Source of the DNA: RGIG3009 sp045630285
GTDB lineage: Bacteria; Bacillota; Clostridia; Oscillospirales; Acutalibacteraceae
DNA length: 20,471 nt
Reading direction: 5' to 3'
Assembly: GCA_045630285.1 (NCBI GenBank)
Contig: JAZQSX010000006.1
Span: 1-20,471 of the forward strand
The translations under genes and the position numbers were made by a program. Under the pieces are notes generated by a model that worked only from the letters and a program-made list of their open reading frames with translations, made no database searches and was not told where the DNA came from. Position 1 is the stretch's first letter. The number at the start of each line of letters is the position of its first letter. Shown here piece after piece: positions 12,949 to 20,471 of this stretch.

Positions 12949-13790
12949 CACACCACCTCCACCGTCCAGTTGGGACGGGTGGCGACGAGCGCCGCCCATT
13001 CCTCGGCGGAAAACGCCGCCTCCGTCGCCGCTTTATTGAAGGTGACGGTCTGCCCCGTCACGGTGTCGGAAAGGGCGGTCATCACGCTTTCAATGCTCGC
13101 TCTCGACAGTGGGCACCACCGGAACGAGATACTGCGGCAGATCAAACCCTCGATCACAACATCGGTCAGTGAAATGCAATCGGTGAAGGTGGTATGCAGG
13201 TTGTCGTTCACCTTGGTGCTGCTAAAAATCACCTTGTCAATGCGTACCAGGTCTCTCGCACGATAAAAAACGTAGTTGCAGTTTCCCTGACCCGATAGGT
13301 CCACCACACCGAGCCGTGTGATCTTGCTTTCGTAAAACGCATTGTTCAACGCAGAATTGGCGGTGCACATCGAAAAATCCAGCGATACTCCCTGCCGCTC
13401 AAGCAGTGTCACGAGATCAGTGATCGGCGAATACGCAAACATATACGGACCAAAGGAAACTTTCATATCGTACTTCGGCTTGAAGTTGGTATCGTTCCAG
13501 CACGCACCGAAGGATGCGGAATAATCCGTGCGTCTGCCGTACTGCTGGTACTCGTCCCAAAAAGCGTCGTACTGCTGCTTTTTACCCTCCTCCACGCCGA
13601 CGGCGTAGCCGACCTCGCTGCCGACAGCGTCACCGTCGGTGTAGCCGACGCCGTACAGGTCCTGCATCAGCGGCGGCAGCGCCGACAGCGTCTCGGCGGT
13701 CGGCAGATGCTCCGCCAGCACGGCGTTACAATCGGTCAGCAGCTGCTCCGTGGCGGTGCGAATGGTTGTAAGCTCCTGTTTGAGGCTCAT
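12948..13790 (-). CDS. Phage tail-fibre-like protein
   Basis: 280 residues. The start has helical, coiled-coil character (about 1-50), then GYTDGDAVGSEVGYAVGVEE and QYDAFWDEYQQYGRRTDYSA, followed by short strand-turn repeats (ITRLGVVDLSGQGN, FTDCISLTDVVIEG) like the irregular leucine-rich/BspA-type regions of tail-tip and receptor-binding proteins of Firmicute phages. It ends with NKAATEAAFSAEEWAALV, a segment common at the end of such repeats. Its place between tail genes and the lysin supports a host-recognition role. The receptor is unknown. Confidence 0.75.
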   Translation of the reverse strand: MSLKQELTTIRTATEQLLTDCNAVLAEHLPTAETLSALPPLMQDLYGVGYTDGDAVGSEVGYAVGVEEGKKQQYDAFWDEYQQYGRRTDYSASFGACWNDTNFKPKYDMKVSFGPYMFAYSPITDLVTLLERQGVSLDFSMCTANSALNNAFYESKITRLGVVDLSGQGNCNYVFYRARDLVRIDKVIFSSTKVNDNLHTTFTDCISLTDVVIEGLICRSISFRWCPLSRASIESVMTALSDTVTGQTVTFNKAATEAAFSAEEWAALVATRPNWTVEVV

Positions 13791-14279
13791 TTACTCCACC
13801 CCCAGCGTCGCTTTGATGTCGTCGGTGATGCCGAGCAGCGTTTCCGCCGTCTGCACCGCCTCCTCCGCACGGGTGAGCAGCGCCTGCCAGTACAGCGGCG
13901 TGGGATGCCCCGCAACGCCCTCGTCACGGTAGGCAAATTGCAGAAAAAACGGCGGATAATAGCGGCGGGCGGTCTCCACGCCGTTGTCGTCGGTAAACTC
14001 GACCAGCCGCACCGCTGCCGTGCCGGCGGCGGTCCAGGAGGAGGGAATGTCGAAGTTCAGCTCCGGCTCTCCCGGCAGCGTCAGCGGCTCGGTGATATCG
14101 TACACCCCGTCGCCTCGCACGATCTCCAGCCGATAGCGGCTGTCCAGAGCGGGGGCGGTGAAATACAGGTTGAGGCGGGTGGCGCACTCGTCGCCCGCCG
14201 TACCCGCTGCGTGCGGGCCGGTCGGGGTCACCGCCGCATCCGCCACGGTGAGTTGAATGATATGAGGTGTCAGTGGCAT
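13791..14279 (-). CDS. Small phage tail/baseplate-like protein
   Basis: 162 residues, not assigned to a named family. The first 110 or so are beta-rich (LNLYFTAPALDSRYRLEIVR, LNFDIPSSWTAAG, RLVEFTDDNG), fitting a beta-sandwich like the N-terminal region of BppU-type upper baseplate proteins. The last 35 residues (LLTRAEEAVQTAETLLGIT) form a helix that may trimerise. GGAGAG precedes the start, and the stop directly abuts the fibre-like gene. It could connect the fibre to the tail. Confidence 0.65.
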   Translation of the reverse strand: MPLTPHIIQLTVADAAVTPTGPHAAGTAGDECATRLNLYFTAPALDSRYRLEIVRGDGVYDITEPLTLPGEPELNFDIPSSWTAAGTAAVRLVEFTDDNGVETARRYYPPFFLQFAYRDEGVAGHPTPLYWQALLTRAEEAVQTAETLLGITDDIKATLGVE

Positions 14280-14281
14280 CG

Positions 14282-15169
14282 TTACTCTCCTCTCTCGGTC
14301 GCCAGGTCGGCACGCACACGGTCGATGTCGAGCTTCAATTCAAAGCACAGATCCGACAACTGGTCGTCGGTGACGTTCTCCACTTTTGCCAGCTGGAAGA
14401 TCATGTTGTCGTAGCCGTGATGCAAATACGCTTCCACCAGCGGGGCGGAGCGACGGCGCCAATCCGTCCACGCCACCTGCTGACGCAGCGTTTCATCGGT
14501 ATCCCAACCTCTGTCCAGCGCACGGGTATAGATGTACTGGTGGATGAGATTTTTCTTATACAGCTCACGCAGCGCCTGCTTGCGGGCGGTCTCCTTCTTC
14601 GACGCCGCCTGTCGCTCGGCGGCGGCTTCGGCGTTGACCTTTGCCTCCTCCACACGCAGCGCCGCTCGCTTTTCGGCCGATTCTGCCTTGACGGCGGCGT
14701 TGATGAGGCTGGTGCGCTGGGTCTGGACGTCCTTGTTGCTTTGGGCGATCTCCTTCTGCTCGGCGGCGGTACGCTGCTGCTCGATTTCCGCTTCACGGCG
14801 GGCCAGAGCGTCGGTCAGCGCCTGCACGGCGGCGTCCCGAGAACGGCGGGCGGTGCCGGTCTTGTGCGCCTCGGTGCGGCGGGCTGCCGTGAGGGCGGCG
14901 GCCTCGTAGCCGGAGCCGCCGAGCCCCAGATGCGAGAGCGCCTCCCTCGCCTGACGGCGTGTCACCTGCCGCTCCACGGCGGCGATGTCCACGGTGTCGA
15001 GCAGCGTGCGCTCCTCCTCGTCGATCGAGGCGGCGGTGTCGGAAAGCGCTGCCTGACGCTCCTCTTCGGCGGCGGCGTTGATCGACGCAATCGTCGTCTG
15101 CGCCTGTGCTTTACGCTCCGCCTCGTAGGCGTCTGCCTCGGCACGGGCGTTTTTTTCGTATTTCGTCAT
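14282..15169 (-). CDS. Alanine/glutamate-rich coiled-coil phage protein
   Basis: 295 residues. About two thirds is continuous charged helix (AYEAERKAQAQTTIASINAA; ALARREAEIEQQRTAAEQKE; EEAKVNAEAAAERQAASKKE). A more globular C-terminal part follows (NLIHQYIYTRALDRGWDTDE; DDQLSDLCFELKLDIDRVR). The start overlaps the stop of the large tail protein by 4 bp (ATGA), so the two are translationally coupled. No signal or membrane segment is seen. It may be an internal or ejection protein, a tail needle or a fibre stalk; none can be chosen from sequence. It is not a tape measure of normal size. Confidence 0.7.
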   Translation of the reverse strand: MTKYEKNARAEADAYEAERKAQAQTTIASINAAAEEERQAALSDTAASIDEEERTLLDTVDIAAVERQVTRRQAREALSHLGLGGSGYEAAALTAARRTEAHKTGTARRSRDAAVQALTDALARREAEIEQQRTAAEQKEIAQSNKDVQTQRTSLINAAVKAESAEKRAALRVEEAKVNAEAAAERQAASKKETARKQALRELYKKNLIHQYIYTRALDRGWDTDETLRQQVAWTDWRRRSAPLVEAYLHHGYDNMIFQLAKVENVTDDQLSDLCFELKLDIDRVRADLATERGE

Positions 15170-17217
15170 ACACGGATCTCTCCCCTGTCTCGGAATGTCA
15201 TTTCAATGCCGTCTACGGCGATCTGTCCCGTGCTGCACAGCTGTATGCCGCACAGATGCACCCGTGGCAGATCCAACGGCAGATAGCGTGGCAGCGTCGC
15301 CTCCGGCAAGCTGCCCGTCAGCCGCAAACGGGTGGCGGTGCGCACGGTGGTGCCGTCGCACACGTTGACCGTCACCTCACCGCCCTCGGCACCGCTGATC
15401 CACAGCGTCACGCCGCATAACTGGCGGTAGGTCGCCCCATTCGGCGGGTACTGCTTGGTGGTGAGGTCGCAGGCGATGGGCGCATCCGCAAACCGCAGCA
15501 CGTTGCCTCCCTGCTTCGGCAGGCTGTCACAGACGGCGTCGGGGGCGAAGGCGTGGGTCATCAGCGTGTCGTTCAGCGACGACAGCACGAACGGCGTGCC
15601 ACGCACCGTGATGAGACGGCGCACGGCGGCGGGCGACGGTGTGACGCCCCACACCTGCCACGCCACGGCGTCGGCGGCTCGCTCCTCCGTGCTGTAAGCG
15701 GCGTTGCTGACGAAGCCACGGGAACGGGTGTCCAGCACAAACGCCAGACCGCCGACGTACAGCACGTAATGGTGATCCACGCAGGCGGCGGTGGCGGCGG
15801 CGAGCGTCGGGGCGTGGTAGCGGCGCAGCTGCGCCTCGATCGGCGAGGACATCAGCCGCACGTGACGGGCGTCGTAGGTGCCGCCGCTTTGCAGGGCGTA
15901 GACGTGACCGTCGGAGCTCGCCCACACCAGACGGTCACCGCACAGGCACAGCGTGTCGGGGCAATCGCAGCCACGGGCGGGGTGAACACGGTGAATGGCG
16001 AACACGGCGGCCGCCACCTCGGTGTCGGATATCGCTCCCGACAGCAGCTCGTCGGCGGTGTAGGAGACGCTGCCGCTGTGCGACACGGCGTAGGTCTCCC
16101 GCTCCTTGAAAATGACGAGCAGGTCGCTCTGCTTGCCGAAGGCGGTCACCGCACTGCCGGCGTCACCGACGTAGGCGTAGTTGTTTTCGGGAAAATACAG
16201 CGCATTGCCGAGGGCGCTCCACCGCACGAGGTTGGGGGTGCGAGGGTTGCCCGACAAAAACAGCCGTGCGCCGCCGTCGACGTCGTACCACGTGCCGAAG
16301 CGCATCCCGAACAGCAGGGCGGTGGCGTCGGTATTGGTGCGGGTGGCGGACAGACAGACGTTGCCCGACACCGCCGCCCGTGCGACGGGGGCTGCCCCGC
16401 CGCCGTGGGCGTGGACGAACCAAAAGCAGCGGCGGTAGGGGTCGTAGTACAGTGCCAGCTCGTCCGGCGGCATCTGACTGACGTCGGTCGCCTCCTTCCA
16501 CAGTCCGTCGTCGGCACGGTAGTCCAGCGTGTGGGCAAAGGTGGTGCCGACCGCATCGGTGTGGTACACCGTGACGGGACAGGTGTGGTCGAGGGTGACG
16601 CCCTCCGGCAACCAGTAGTACAGCCCCGTTCCGTCGGAGGTGTAGCGGCAGCAAAACTCGTCGGTGAGCAGGTTAAACGGCTCGGTCGCCGCACCGCTCT
16701 CCTCCCGCACCTGCTCCGCCGTCGGTCGGGCGGCGGCAAGGACGGTGGGAACGTACGGCGTCTGCGGGTAGAGGTCGCCCTCGTCGGACAGCGCCATCAC
16801 CCGACGGGGGTTGCCGTCGAGAAACAAGAACGCTTCCAGGCGGTCGTCGTCGGCGATGTCACGCCCCGACGGCACCGCAAGCAGCGTGCTGACACCGGCG
16901 ACGGTGTGGGTCGTGCCGTGCAGCGAGCCGTCCTCGTCTGCCAGCACGAAGCGGTGGGTCTCCGCCGTGCGTCCGTACAGCAGGGTGCGGCGGTCAAGCG
17001 GCGTGGCGGTCTGCACGTCGGCGTAGCCTACCAGCAGACCACGATCCCGCAGGGCGGGACGGGTGCGCAGCGTGCCGTGTTGCCACCATAGGTTGTACGC
17101 ATCGCTGAGGCGGTCGTCCCCGATGAGGTGGGGCGGCGACGACAGCTCCACACCGCCCGACAGCGGCGGAACGGTGAGGCGGCGGCGCAGGGTGCGCCCA
17201 AGAGGCGGATGCTTCAT
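15166..17217 (-). CDS. Large phage tail / tail-stabilisation protein
   Basis: 683 residues from the ATG at 17217, which has a GGGGGGTGA ribosome site; the longer frame to 17328 overlaps the adaptor gene. It is rich in short beta strands: GDDRLSDAYNLWWQHGTLRT (a typical opening of such proteins), RTLLYGRTAETHRFVLADED, DLLVIFKERETYAVS and DRLVWASSDGHVYALQ. The pattern suggests a beta-propeller-like body as in P22 gp10 or T7-like tubular protein B families of short-tailed phages. It directly follows the head-tail adaptor (4-bp gap), the expected place for a protein that plugs the connector. Assignment rests on composition, motif style and position. Confidence 0.7.
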   Translation of the reverse strand: MKHPPLGRTLRRRLTVPPLSGGVELSSPPHLIGDDRLSDAYNLWWQHGTLRTRPALRDRGLLVGYADVQTATPLDRRTLLYGRTAETHRFVLADEDGSLHGTTHTVAGVSTLLAVPSGRDIADDDRLEAFLFLDGNPRRVMALSDEGDLYPQTPYVPTVLAAARPTAEQVREESGAATEPFNLLTDEFCCRYTSDGTGLYYWLPEGVTLDHTCPVTVYHTDAVGTTFAHTLDYRADDGLWKEATDVSQMPPDELALYYDPYRRCFWFVHAHGGGAAPVARAAVSGNVCLSATRTNTDATALLFGMRFGTWYDVDGGARLFLSGNPRTPNLVRWSALGNALYFPENNYAYVGDAGSAVTAFGKQSDLLVIFKERETYAVSHSGSVSYTADELLSGAISDTEVAAAVFAIHRVHPARGCDCPDTLCLCGDRLVWASSDGHVYALQSGGTYDARHVRLMSSPIEAQLRRYHAPTLAAATAACVDHHYVLYVGGLAFVLDTRSRGFVSNAAYSTEERAADAVAWQVWGVTPSPAAVRRLITVRGTPFVLSSLNDTLMTHAFAPDAVCDSLPKQGGNVLRFADAPIACDLTTKQYPPNGATYRQLCGVTLWISGAEGGEVTVNVCDGTTVRTATRLRLTGSLPEATLPRYLPLDLPRVHLCGIQLCSTGQIAVDGIEMTFRDRGEIRV

Positions 17218-17221
17218 CACG

Positions 17222-17596
17222 TCACCCCCCACACACCGGCAACCGATCCTGCATACGGGCGGTCTCGGTGGCAGCCGTCGAGCGACGTGCGTCGTACTGC
17301 GCCGCAAACAGGGTGTAGTTGTCGGCATCGCCCTCGATCTGTGCGAACAGCATCGCCACGCCGTACGGCAGCACGGTGAGCGTCACCGGCGTCGGAAGCG
17401 GAATGGGGTCGGAAAGGGCGGTCAGCGGCACGAACGGCTCTTTCGAGCCGATGTGCCACAGCTCGGCAACGATCTGGTTGAGCACCGGCAGCGCACGCCT
17501 GTACAGCGCCGCACCGCCGGGGACACCGCCGTCGCCGTGGGTGTCTGTATAATTCAGCAGGTTCAGCGCCTGCCGTACAATATCGGTTCCGGTCAT
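17222..17596 (-). CDS. Phage head-tail adaptor/connector
   Basis: 124 residues, mostly helical: MTGTDIVRQALNLLNY, ALPVLNQIVAELWHIG, VLPYGVAMLFAQIEGDADNY and a C-terminal helix with YDARRSTAATE. Size, helical pattern and place between portal and large tail protein match the adaptor proteins (gp4/gp6-like) that bind below the portal ring. The start has AAAGGAGAT. The preceding 57 bp (17597-17653) hold no gene. Confidence 0.72.
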   Translation of the reverse strand: MTGTDIVRQALNLLNYTDTHGDGGVPGGAALYRRALPVLNQIVAELWHIGSKEPFVPLTALSDPIPLPTPVTLTVLPYGVAMLFAQIEGDADNYTLFAAQYDARRSTAATETARMQDRLPVCGG

Positions 17597-17653
17597 GGTT
17601 ATCTCCTTTGATTGGTTTTTACGGGGGCTTCCGTTATCCGCATTTCCCGGGCG

Positions 17654-19444
17654 TTATTCCCCGATCGCTTCACGCAGCAGGGCGGCACGCTGCTCCTCGG
17701 GCAGGGCGTCGTACACCGCACGGCTGTGGCTGTCAAGGGCATCAATGACCTCGGAGGCGCCTGGCGCCTCCGCCACAACGGCGTTTGCCGCCTCCATTTC
17801 ACGCACCAGCCCGGAGACGTCGGGGACCGTCCCCTTCGGCAGGCGTTTCAGGTACTGCACCGCCGTGATGACGTCACGGCTGAACAGGTTATCCAGCGTC
17901 CGCACCGATTCGCTCTCGCTCCACAGCGTCGACGCACCGACCTCCACACGGGCATTGATGAGCAGTTCCCGATAGCGGTCCGCCGAAAACGGCAAATACC
18001 ACACGTCGTCCGCCTCCTGCACCTTGAGCAGACGGTCGCCGTAGTGCGTCACCCAAAACTCCGCCCAAATGCGGGCGATGTCCTCCACAAACCCGTAGAA
18101 GCGGGTCTGCACCGTCTGCATCGGCAGCGTGGCGGCCTCCCGCACCGCAATAATGGCGGAGGTGTTGTGGGGCGTGACGTCACCGAGGGCGCTGTCGTTG
18201 GCGCCGCTCTGGGTGAGGGTGTTGGCGATAAGCGAGGCGATGTTGCCCTCAAAAGCGGGCGCAAACTGCGGCGGATCGAGGTAGCGCAGCGCACCGTGCA
18301 CGTCGGTGGCGTTGCCGAACACCTTGACGATCTGCCCCGGCTCGTTGCTCAGCGGCTGGGAAATGATGTCACCGTTGACCACCAGCATCGGCATACCCAT
18401 CATCATCACCGCCCACACCGAAGCGGTGAGCATACGATTGATGGCGATCTGGTTGGGGATGAGGTAGGTGACCTCGCTCTCGCCGTAGGCGCAATTTTTG
18501 CGGCGCTCCCACGAAAACTTCGCCAACGGATAGCGGCGCACGCCGATGTCCCGCTCCTTCGAGACGACGACACCACGGCACACCTGCACCGCATGCACGG
18601 CGGTGCCTCCACGCTCGTCGGTCACACGGAACAGCTTGGTCAGCAGCAGCGCACGGTCGGTTCCCTCCTGCTCCACCGTGCCGTAGTCACCCGCCTGGTA
18701 GCCACGCTCGGTGTCGGCGACGATGCGCTCGATCTCCTCCGTCGGGCGGCGGTCACGGCGGGCGATCGCCCGAATGTCGGCGATCGGCAGACGCTGGGCG
18801 AGGATGATGTAGGGCTGTTTTTGGATGTCGTCGCAGGACGGGTCGCCGAAATACACGTTTTCGATGTCCAGCACCTCGCAGGCGACGTCGCCCCGAATGG
18901 GGGTTGTGCGGGCGGCGTCGGCGTACTGACCCGTTTGGACGGTGTCGTCCCAGTAGGTGTACAGCACGCCCGTACCGGTGACGTAGGCGTCCCGCAGCGC
19001 ACGCTCACGCAGGTCGTCGAAGCGCACACGCTCTGCCGTGACACGAAAATAGTCGGACAGCGCCGACATCACGAGGTTGATCTCCTCCGCCTGCGCCAGC
19101 GGCGTGGCAAAGGCGGGAGCGCCGCCACGGGCGAGGTCCTCCCGCACACGGTGGAGGCGGCTGCGCATCTCCGACGTGTTGGGAACGCCTTCGGCGGTGA
19201 AATTGACGGTGATGGGCGACGCTCCCACCACCGCCAGCTTGTAATCGCCGATGCGCTTGATGACGTTGTGGCGCACCAGCGGGCGATCGTTGCCGCAGCG
19301 GGCGCCGTGCCACTGGTCGCCCACCATAAACCGCTCGTTGATGCGGTTTTGTTCATACATACCCCGTGTACCGAGGGCGGCCTTGTACGAAACACCCTGC
19401 TCGTACTCGGCAAACACCTGTGCGGGGTCACAGCGTTTGTTCAT
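17654..19444 (-). CDS. Phage portal protein
   Basis: 596 residues, the size of P22/podovirus-type portals. It forms the ring through which DNA enters the head. Supporting stretches are YEQNRINERFMVGDQWHG near the start, PLVRHNVIKRIGDYKLA, LRDAYVTGTGVLYTYWDD, IENVYFGDPSCDDIQKQPYI, VTYLIPNQIAINRMLT (the helical crown/stem region) and NTSAIIAVREAATLPM. GAGGAT precedes the start. It follows the capsid gene across 74 bp that hold a perfect hairpin, and it precedes the adaptor. Capsid-before-portal order is unusual. Confidence 0.85.
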   Translation of the reverse strand: MNKRCDPAQVFAEYEQGVSYKAALGTRGMYEQNRINERFMVGDQWHGARCGNDRPLVRHNVIKRIGDYKLAVVGASPITVNFTAEGVPNTSEMRSRLHRVREDLARGGAPAFATPLAQAEEINLVMSALSDYFRVTAERVRFDDLRERALRDAYVTGTGVLYTYWDDTVQTGQYADAARTTPIRGDVACEVLDIENVYFGDPSCDDIQKQPYIILAQRLPIADIRAIARRDRRPTEEIERIVADTERGYQAGDYGTVEQEGTDRALLLTKLFRVTDERGGTAVHAVQVCRGVVVSKERDIGVRRYPLAKFSWERRKNCAYGESEVTYLIPNQIAINRMLTASVWAVMMMGMPMLVVNGDIISQPLSNEPGQIVKVFGNATDVHGALRYLDPPQFAPAFEGNIASLIANTLTQSGANDSALGDVTPHNTSAIIAVREAATLPMQTVQTRFYGFVEDIARIWAEFWVTHYGDRLLKVQEADDVWYLPFSADRYRELLINARVEVGASTLWSESESVRTLDNLFSRDVITAVQYLKRLPKGTVPDVSGLVREMEAANAVVAEAPGASEVIDALDSHSRAVYDALPEEQRAALLREAIGE

Positions 19445-19477
19445 TGGTTATCCTCGTGTTATGGGGTGGGAAACGCC

Positions 19478-19508
19478 GCCCTGCGGGCCGTGCTGCGCCC
19501 CGCAGGGC
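19478..19508 (-). terminator. Stem-loop between capsid and portal genes
   Basis: GCCCTGCGGG and CCCGCAGGGC form a perfect 10-bp stem with an 11-nt loop, 11 bp after the capsid stop. No T-run follows, so it is more likely an attenuator or mRNA-stabilising hairpin that raises capsid over portal expression than a full terminator. Confidence 0.5.
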
Positions 19509-19518
19509 TTATGCTGCG

Positions 19519-20445
19519 TTACGCAGAGTAGGTATACGCTACGATCACGTTCTGCTGGCTTTTCTTGACGAGCAGGTCGTAGTACAGGCGATAATCGAAC
19601 TTATAGGCGTCCGCCTTCTGGTTCTGGTCGGGGGTGAAGGTGCGGAGCTTCTCGGTCTTGCGGATGAGCGAAGCGCCACGCTTCGGCATCACGAGAATAC
19701 CGATGCTCTCGGCGTCTGCCGCTGCGGCAAAGCCGCCGTCCTGCTCGCCCTCGGACACGCCGTCCGCAAAGGCGAAGGCGGTCTTCATCCGTGCCGACGG
19801 CACCGGCAGGATCGCCACGTTGTCGATGTGGTTGACACGCAGGTTGATGCCGCCCTTCGAGAACTCGTCCATACGCAGGGTACGGTTGATCTCGGGGGTG
19901 GACAGCAGCGCATCGTAGACGGTGGGATCGCAGAAGGCGACCAACGGCTCGTCGTAGCCGACCGTCTGGCGGACACGGCTGATCATCTTCTGGAGCAGCG
20001 CAAAGACGTTGTCGGACAGGGCTTCGCCCTCGCCGAGCGACACCGTCTGACCCTGCTCGGTCGCCACGGCGGCGAGCTTGGCGAGACAGTAGGCGTCGAC
20101 CTCCGGCACGACCTTGGTGCGGACGAACTCGCCCAGCACCTGACCCGCCAGGTTGGCGGCGCCGGCCTCGTCCTCGTCCTGGGCGTCCAGCATAAAGGAA
20201 CGGCCACGGTCCTGCGTCAGGGTGAAGGAGGTGTTGGAAACGGTGACAGAGCCGTCGGCAAAACCGCCGTCACGGTCGTAGTCGCCGAGACCCGACAGCT
20301 CCATATCGGGGATCAGTACGGTGTGCGCGCCCACGAACTTGGCACGCAGGGCGTTGTCGGTGAGGAAGCCGGTGACGGCGCTCTGGACAAACAGCTTGTC
20401 CAGCTCCTCGGTCAGTTTGGAAGCGTAGGTAATGGTATTGGACAT
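19519..20445 (-). CDS. Phage major capsid protein (HK97-fold-like)
   Basis: 308 residues, full length. The opening SNTITYASKLTEELDKLFVQ and the GFLTDNALRAKFVGAHTVLI stretch, then SFTLTQDRGRSFMLDAQDED, GEFVRTKVVPEVDAYCLAKL and YDEPLVAFCDPTVYDALLST, follow the layout of HK97-fold capsid proteins of Firmicute phages (N-arm, E-loop strand, spine helix, P-domain). It ends in a YRLYYDLLVKKSQQNVIVAY strand typical of the group. It has an AAAGGAG ribosome site. No scaffold or protease gene is fused. What lies upstream is outside the window. Confidence 0.85.
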   Translation of the reverse strand: MSNTITYASKLTEELDKLFVQSAVTGFLTDNALRAKFVGAHTVLIPDMELSGLGDYDRDGGFADGSVTVSNTSFTLTQDRGRSFMLDAQDEDEAGAANLAGQVLGEFVRTKVVPEVDAYCLAKLAAVATEQGQTVSLGEGEALSDNVFALLQKMISRVRQTVGYDEPLVAFCDPTVYDALLSTPEINRTLRMDEFSKGGINLRVNHIDNVAILPVPSARMKTAFAFADGVSEGEQDGGFAAAADAESIGILVMPKRGASLIRKTEKLRTFTPDQNQKADAYKFDYRLYYDLLVKKSQQNVIVAYTYSA

Positions 20446-20471
20446 GGAATATTTCTCCTTTCAGATTGTGG

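Larger units (their letters stand above)
11588..20471 (-). mobile_element. Prophage structural and lysis module, short-tailed type (continues right)
   Basis: Ten consecutive, tightly packed minus-strand genes running capsid, portal, adaptor, large tail protein, coiled-coil protein, small tail protein, fibre-like protein, M23 lysin, XhlA-like protein and holin. The spacings are mostly a few bases or short overlaps. No tape measure, tail-tube or sheath gene is present, which fits a podovirus-like virion. Terminase, integrase, repressor and both attachment sites are not in the window. The left edge must fall between 11170 and 11590. Confidence 0.8.

Noticed and set aside
12229..13266. Plus-strand frame opposite the lysin and fibre genes
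   Set aside because: Covers the antisense of two genes with well-supported starts and motifs; no ribosome site.
15553..17091. Plus-strand open frame (512 codons) opposite the large tail gene
   Set aside because: Antisense shadow; no start signal, no motifs, Gly/Val/Arg-rich throughout.
17612..19531. Long plus-strand open frame (639 codons) opposite the portal gene
   Set aside because: Antisense shadow of the portal gene, with low-complexity His/Arg/Val-rich composition and no ribosome site.

Overview
The window looks like chromosomal DNA of a GC-rich Firmicute, most likely a gut Clostridia of the Oscillospiraceae/Ruminococcaceae type. The evidence is a T-box leader in front of an aminoacyl-tRNA synthetase, an IreB-family gene, strong GGAGG-type ribosome sites, vegetative promoters with 17-bp spacers, a CpsC/CpsD polysaccharide pair, and families of short hairpin repeats like those scattered through Faecalibacterium-like genomes. 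The taxonomic placement is an inference from these features.

Left part (1-1610, minus strand): a minD - mgsA - hisS operon read leftward from one well-formed promoter; hisS runs off the window. MinD lacks the usual C-terminal membrane-targeting tail and no minC or minE adjoins it. The methylglyoxal synthase homologue has lost aspartates that are catalytic in characterised enzymes.

1644-6279 (plus strand): a divergent promoter drives a complete T-box leader with a TTC (Phe) specifier and its terminator, and 2.5 kb of pheS-pheT. Between leader and pheS sits an 850-bp island: a small DUF559 (PD-(D/E)XK-like) nuclease gene between two near-identical direct repeat blocks. The island looks inserted, leaving the nuclease gene under apparent phenylalanine T-box control.

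6278-7552: a composite hairpin repeat abuts the pheT stop codon. Then come a promoter, ireB, a conserved small gene and a terminator, followed by about 450 bp holding only repeats, with the same hairpin modules in inverted orientation plus a second family.

7553-11169 (plus strand): a surface-polysaccharide module. A strong promoter leads into a Wzz/CpsC-type co-polymerase, an overlapping CpsD tyrosine kinase, a terminator-like hairpin, and a membrane-bound FlaA1/PglF-type nucleotide-sugar 4,6-dehydratase. A strong, probably bidirectional terminator closes it.

11197-20471 (minus strand): a small orphan gene with a structured leader, then a phage structural and lysis module that leaves the window on the right. 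In transcription order it encodes capsid, portal, head-tail adaptor, a large tail/stabilisation protein, a coiled-coil protein, a small tail protein, a tail-fibre-like protein, an M23 peptidase lysin with ChW-like repeats, an XhlA-like protein and an LC3-type holin. There is no tape measure or long-tail gene, so it fits a short-tailed (podovirus-like) phage. No integrase, terminase or attachment site is visible here.
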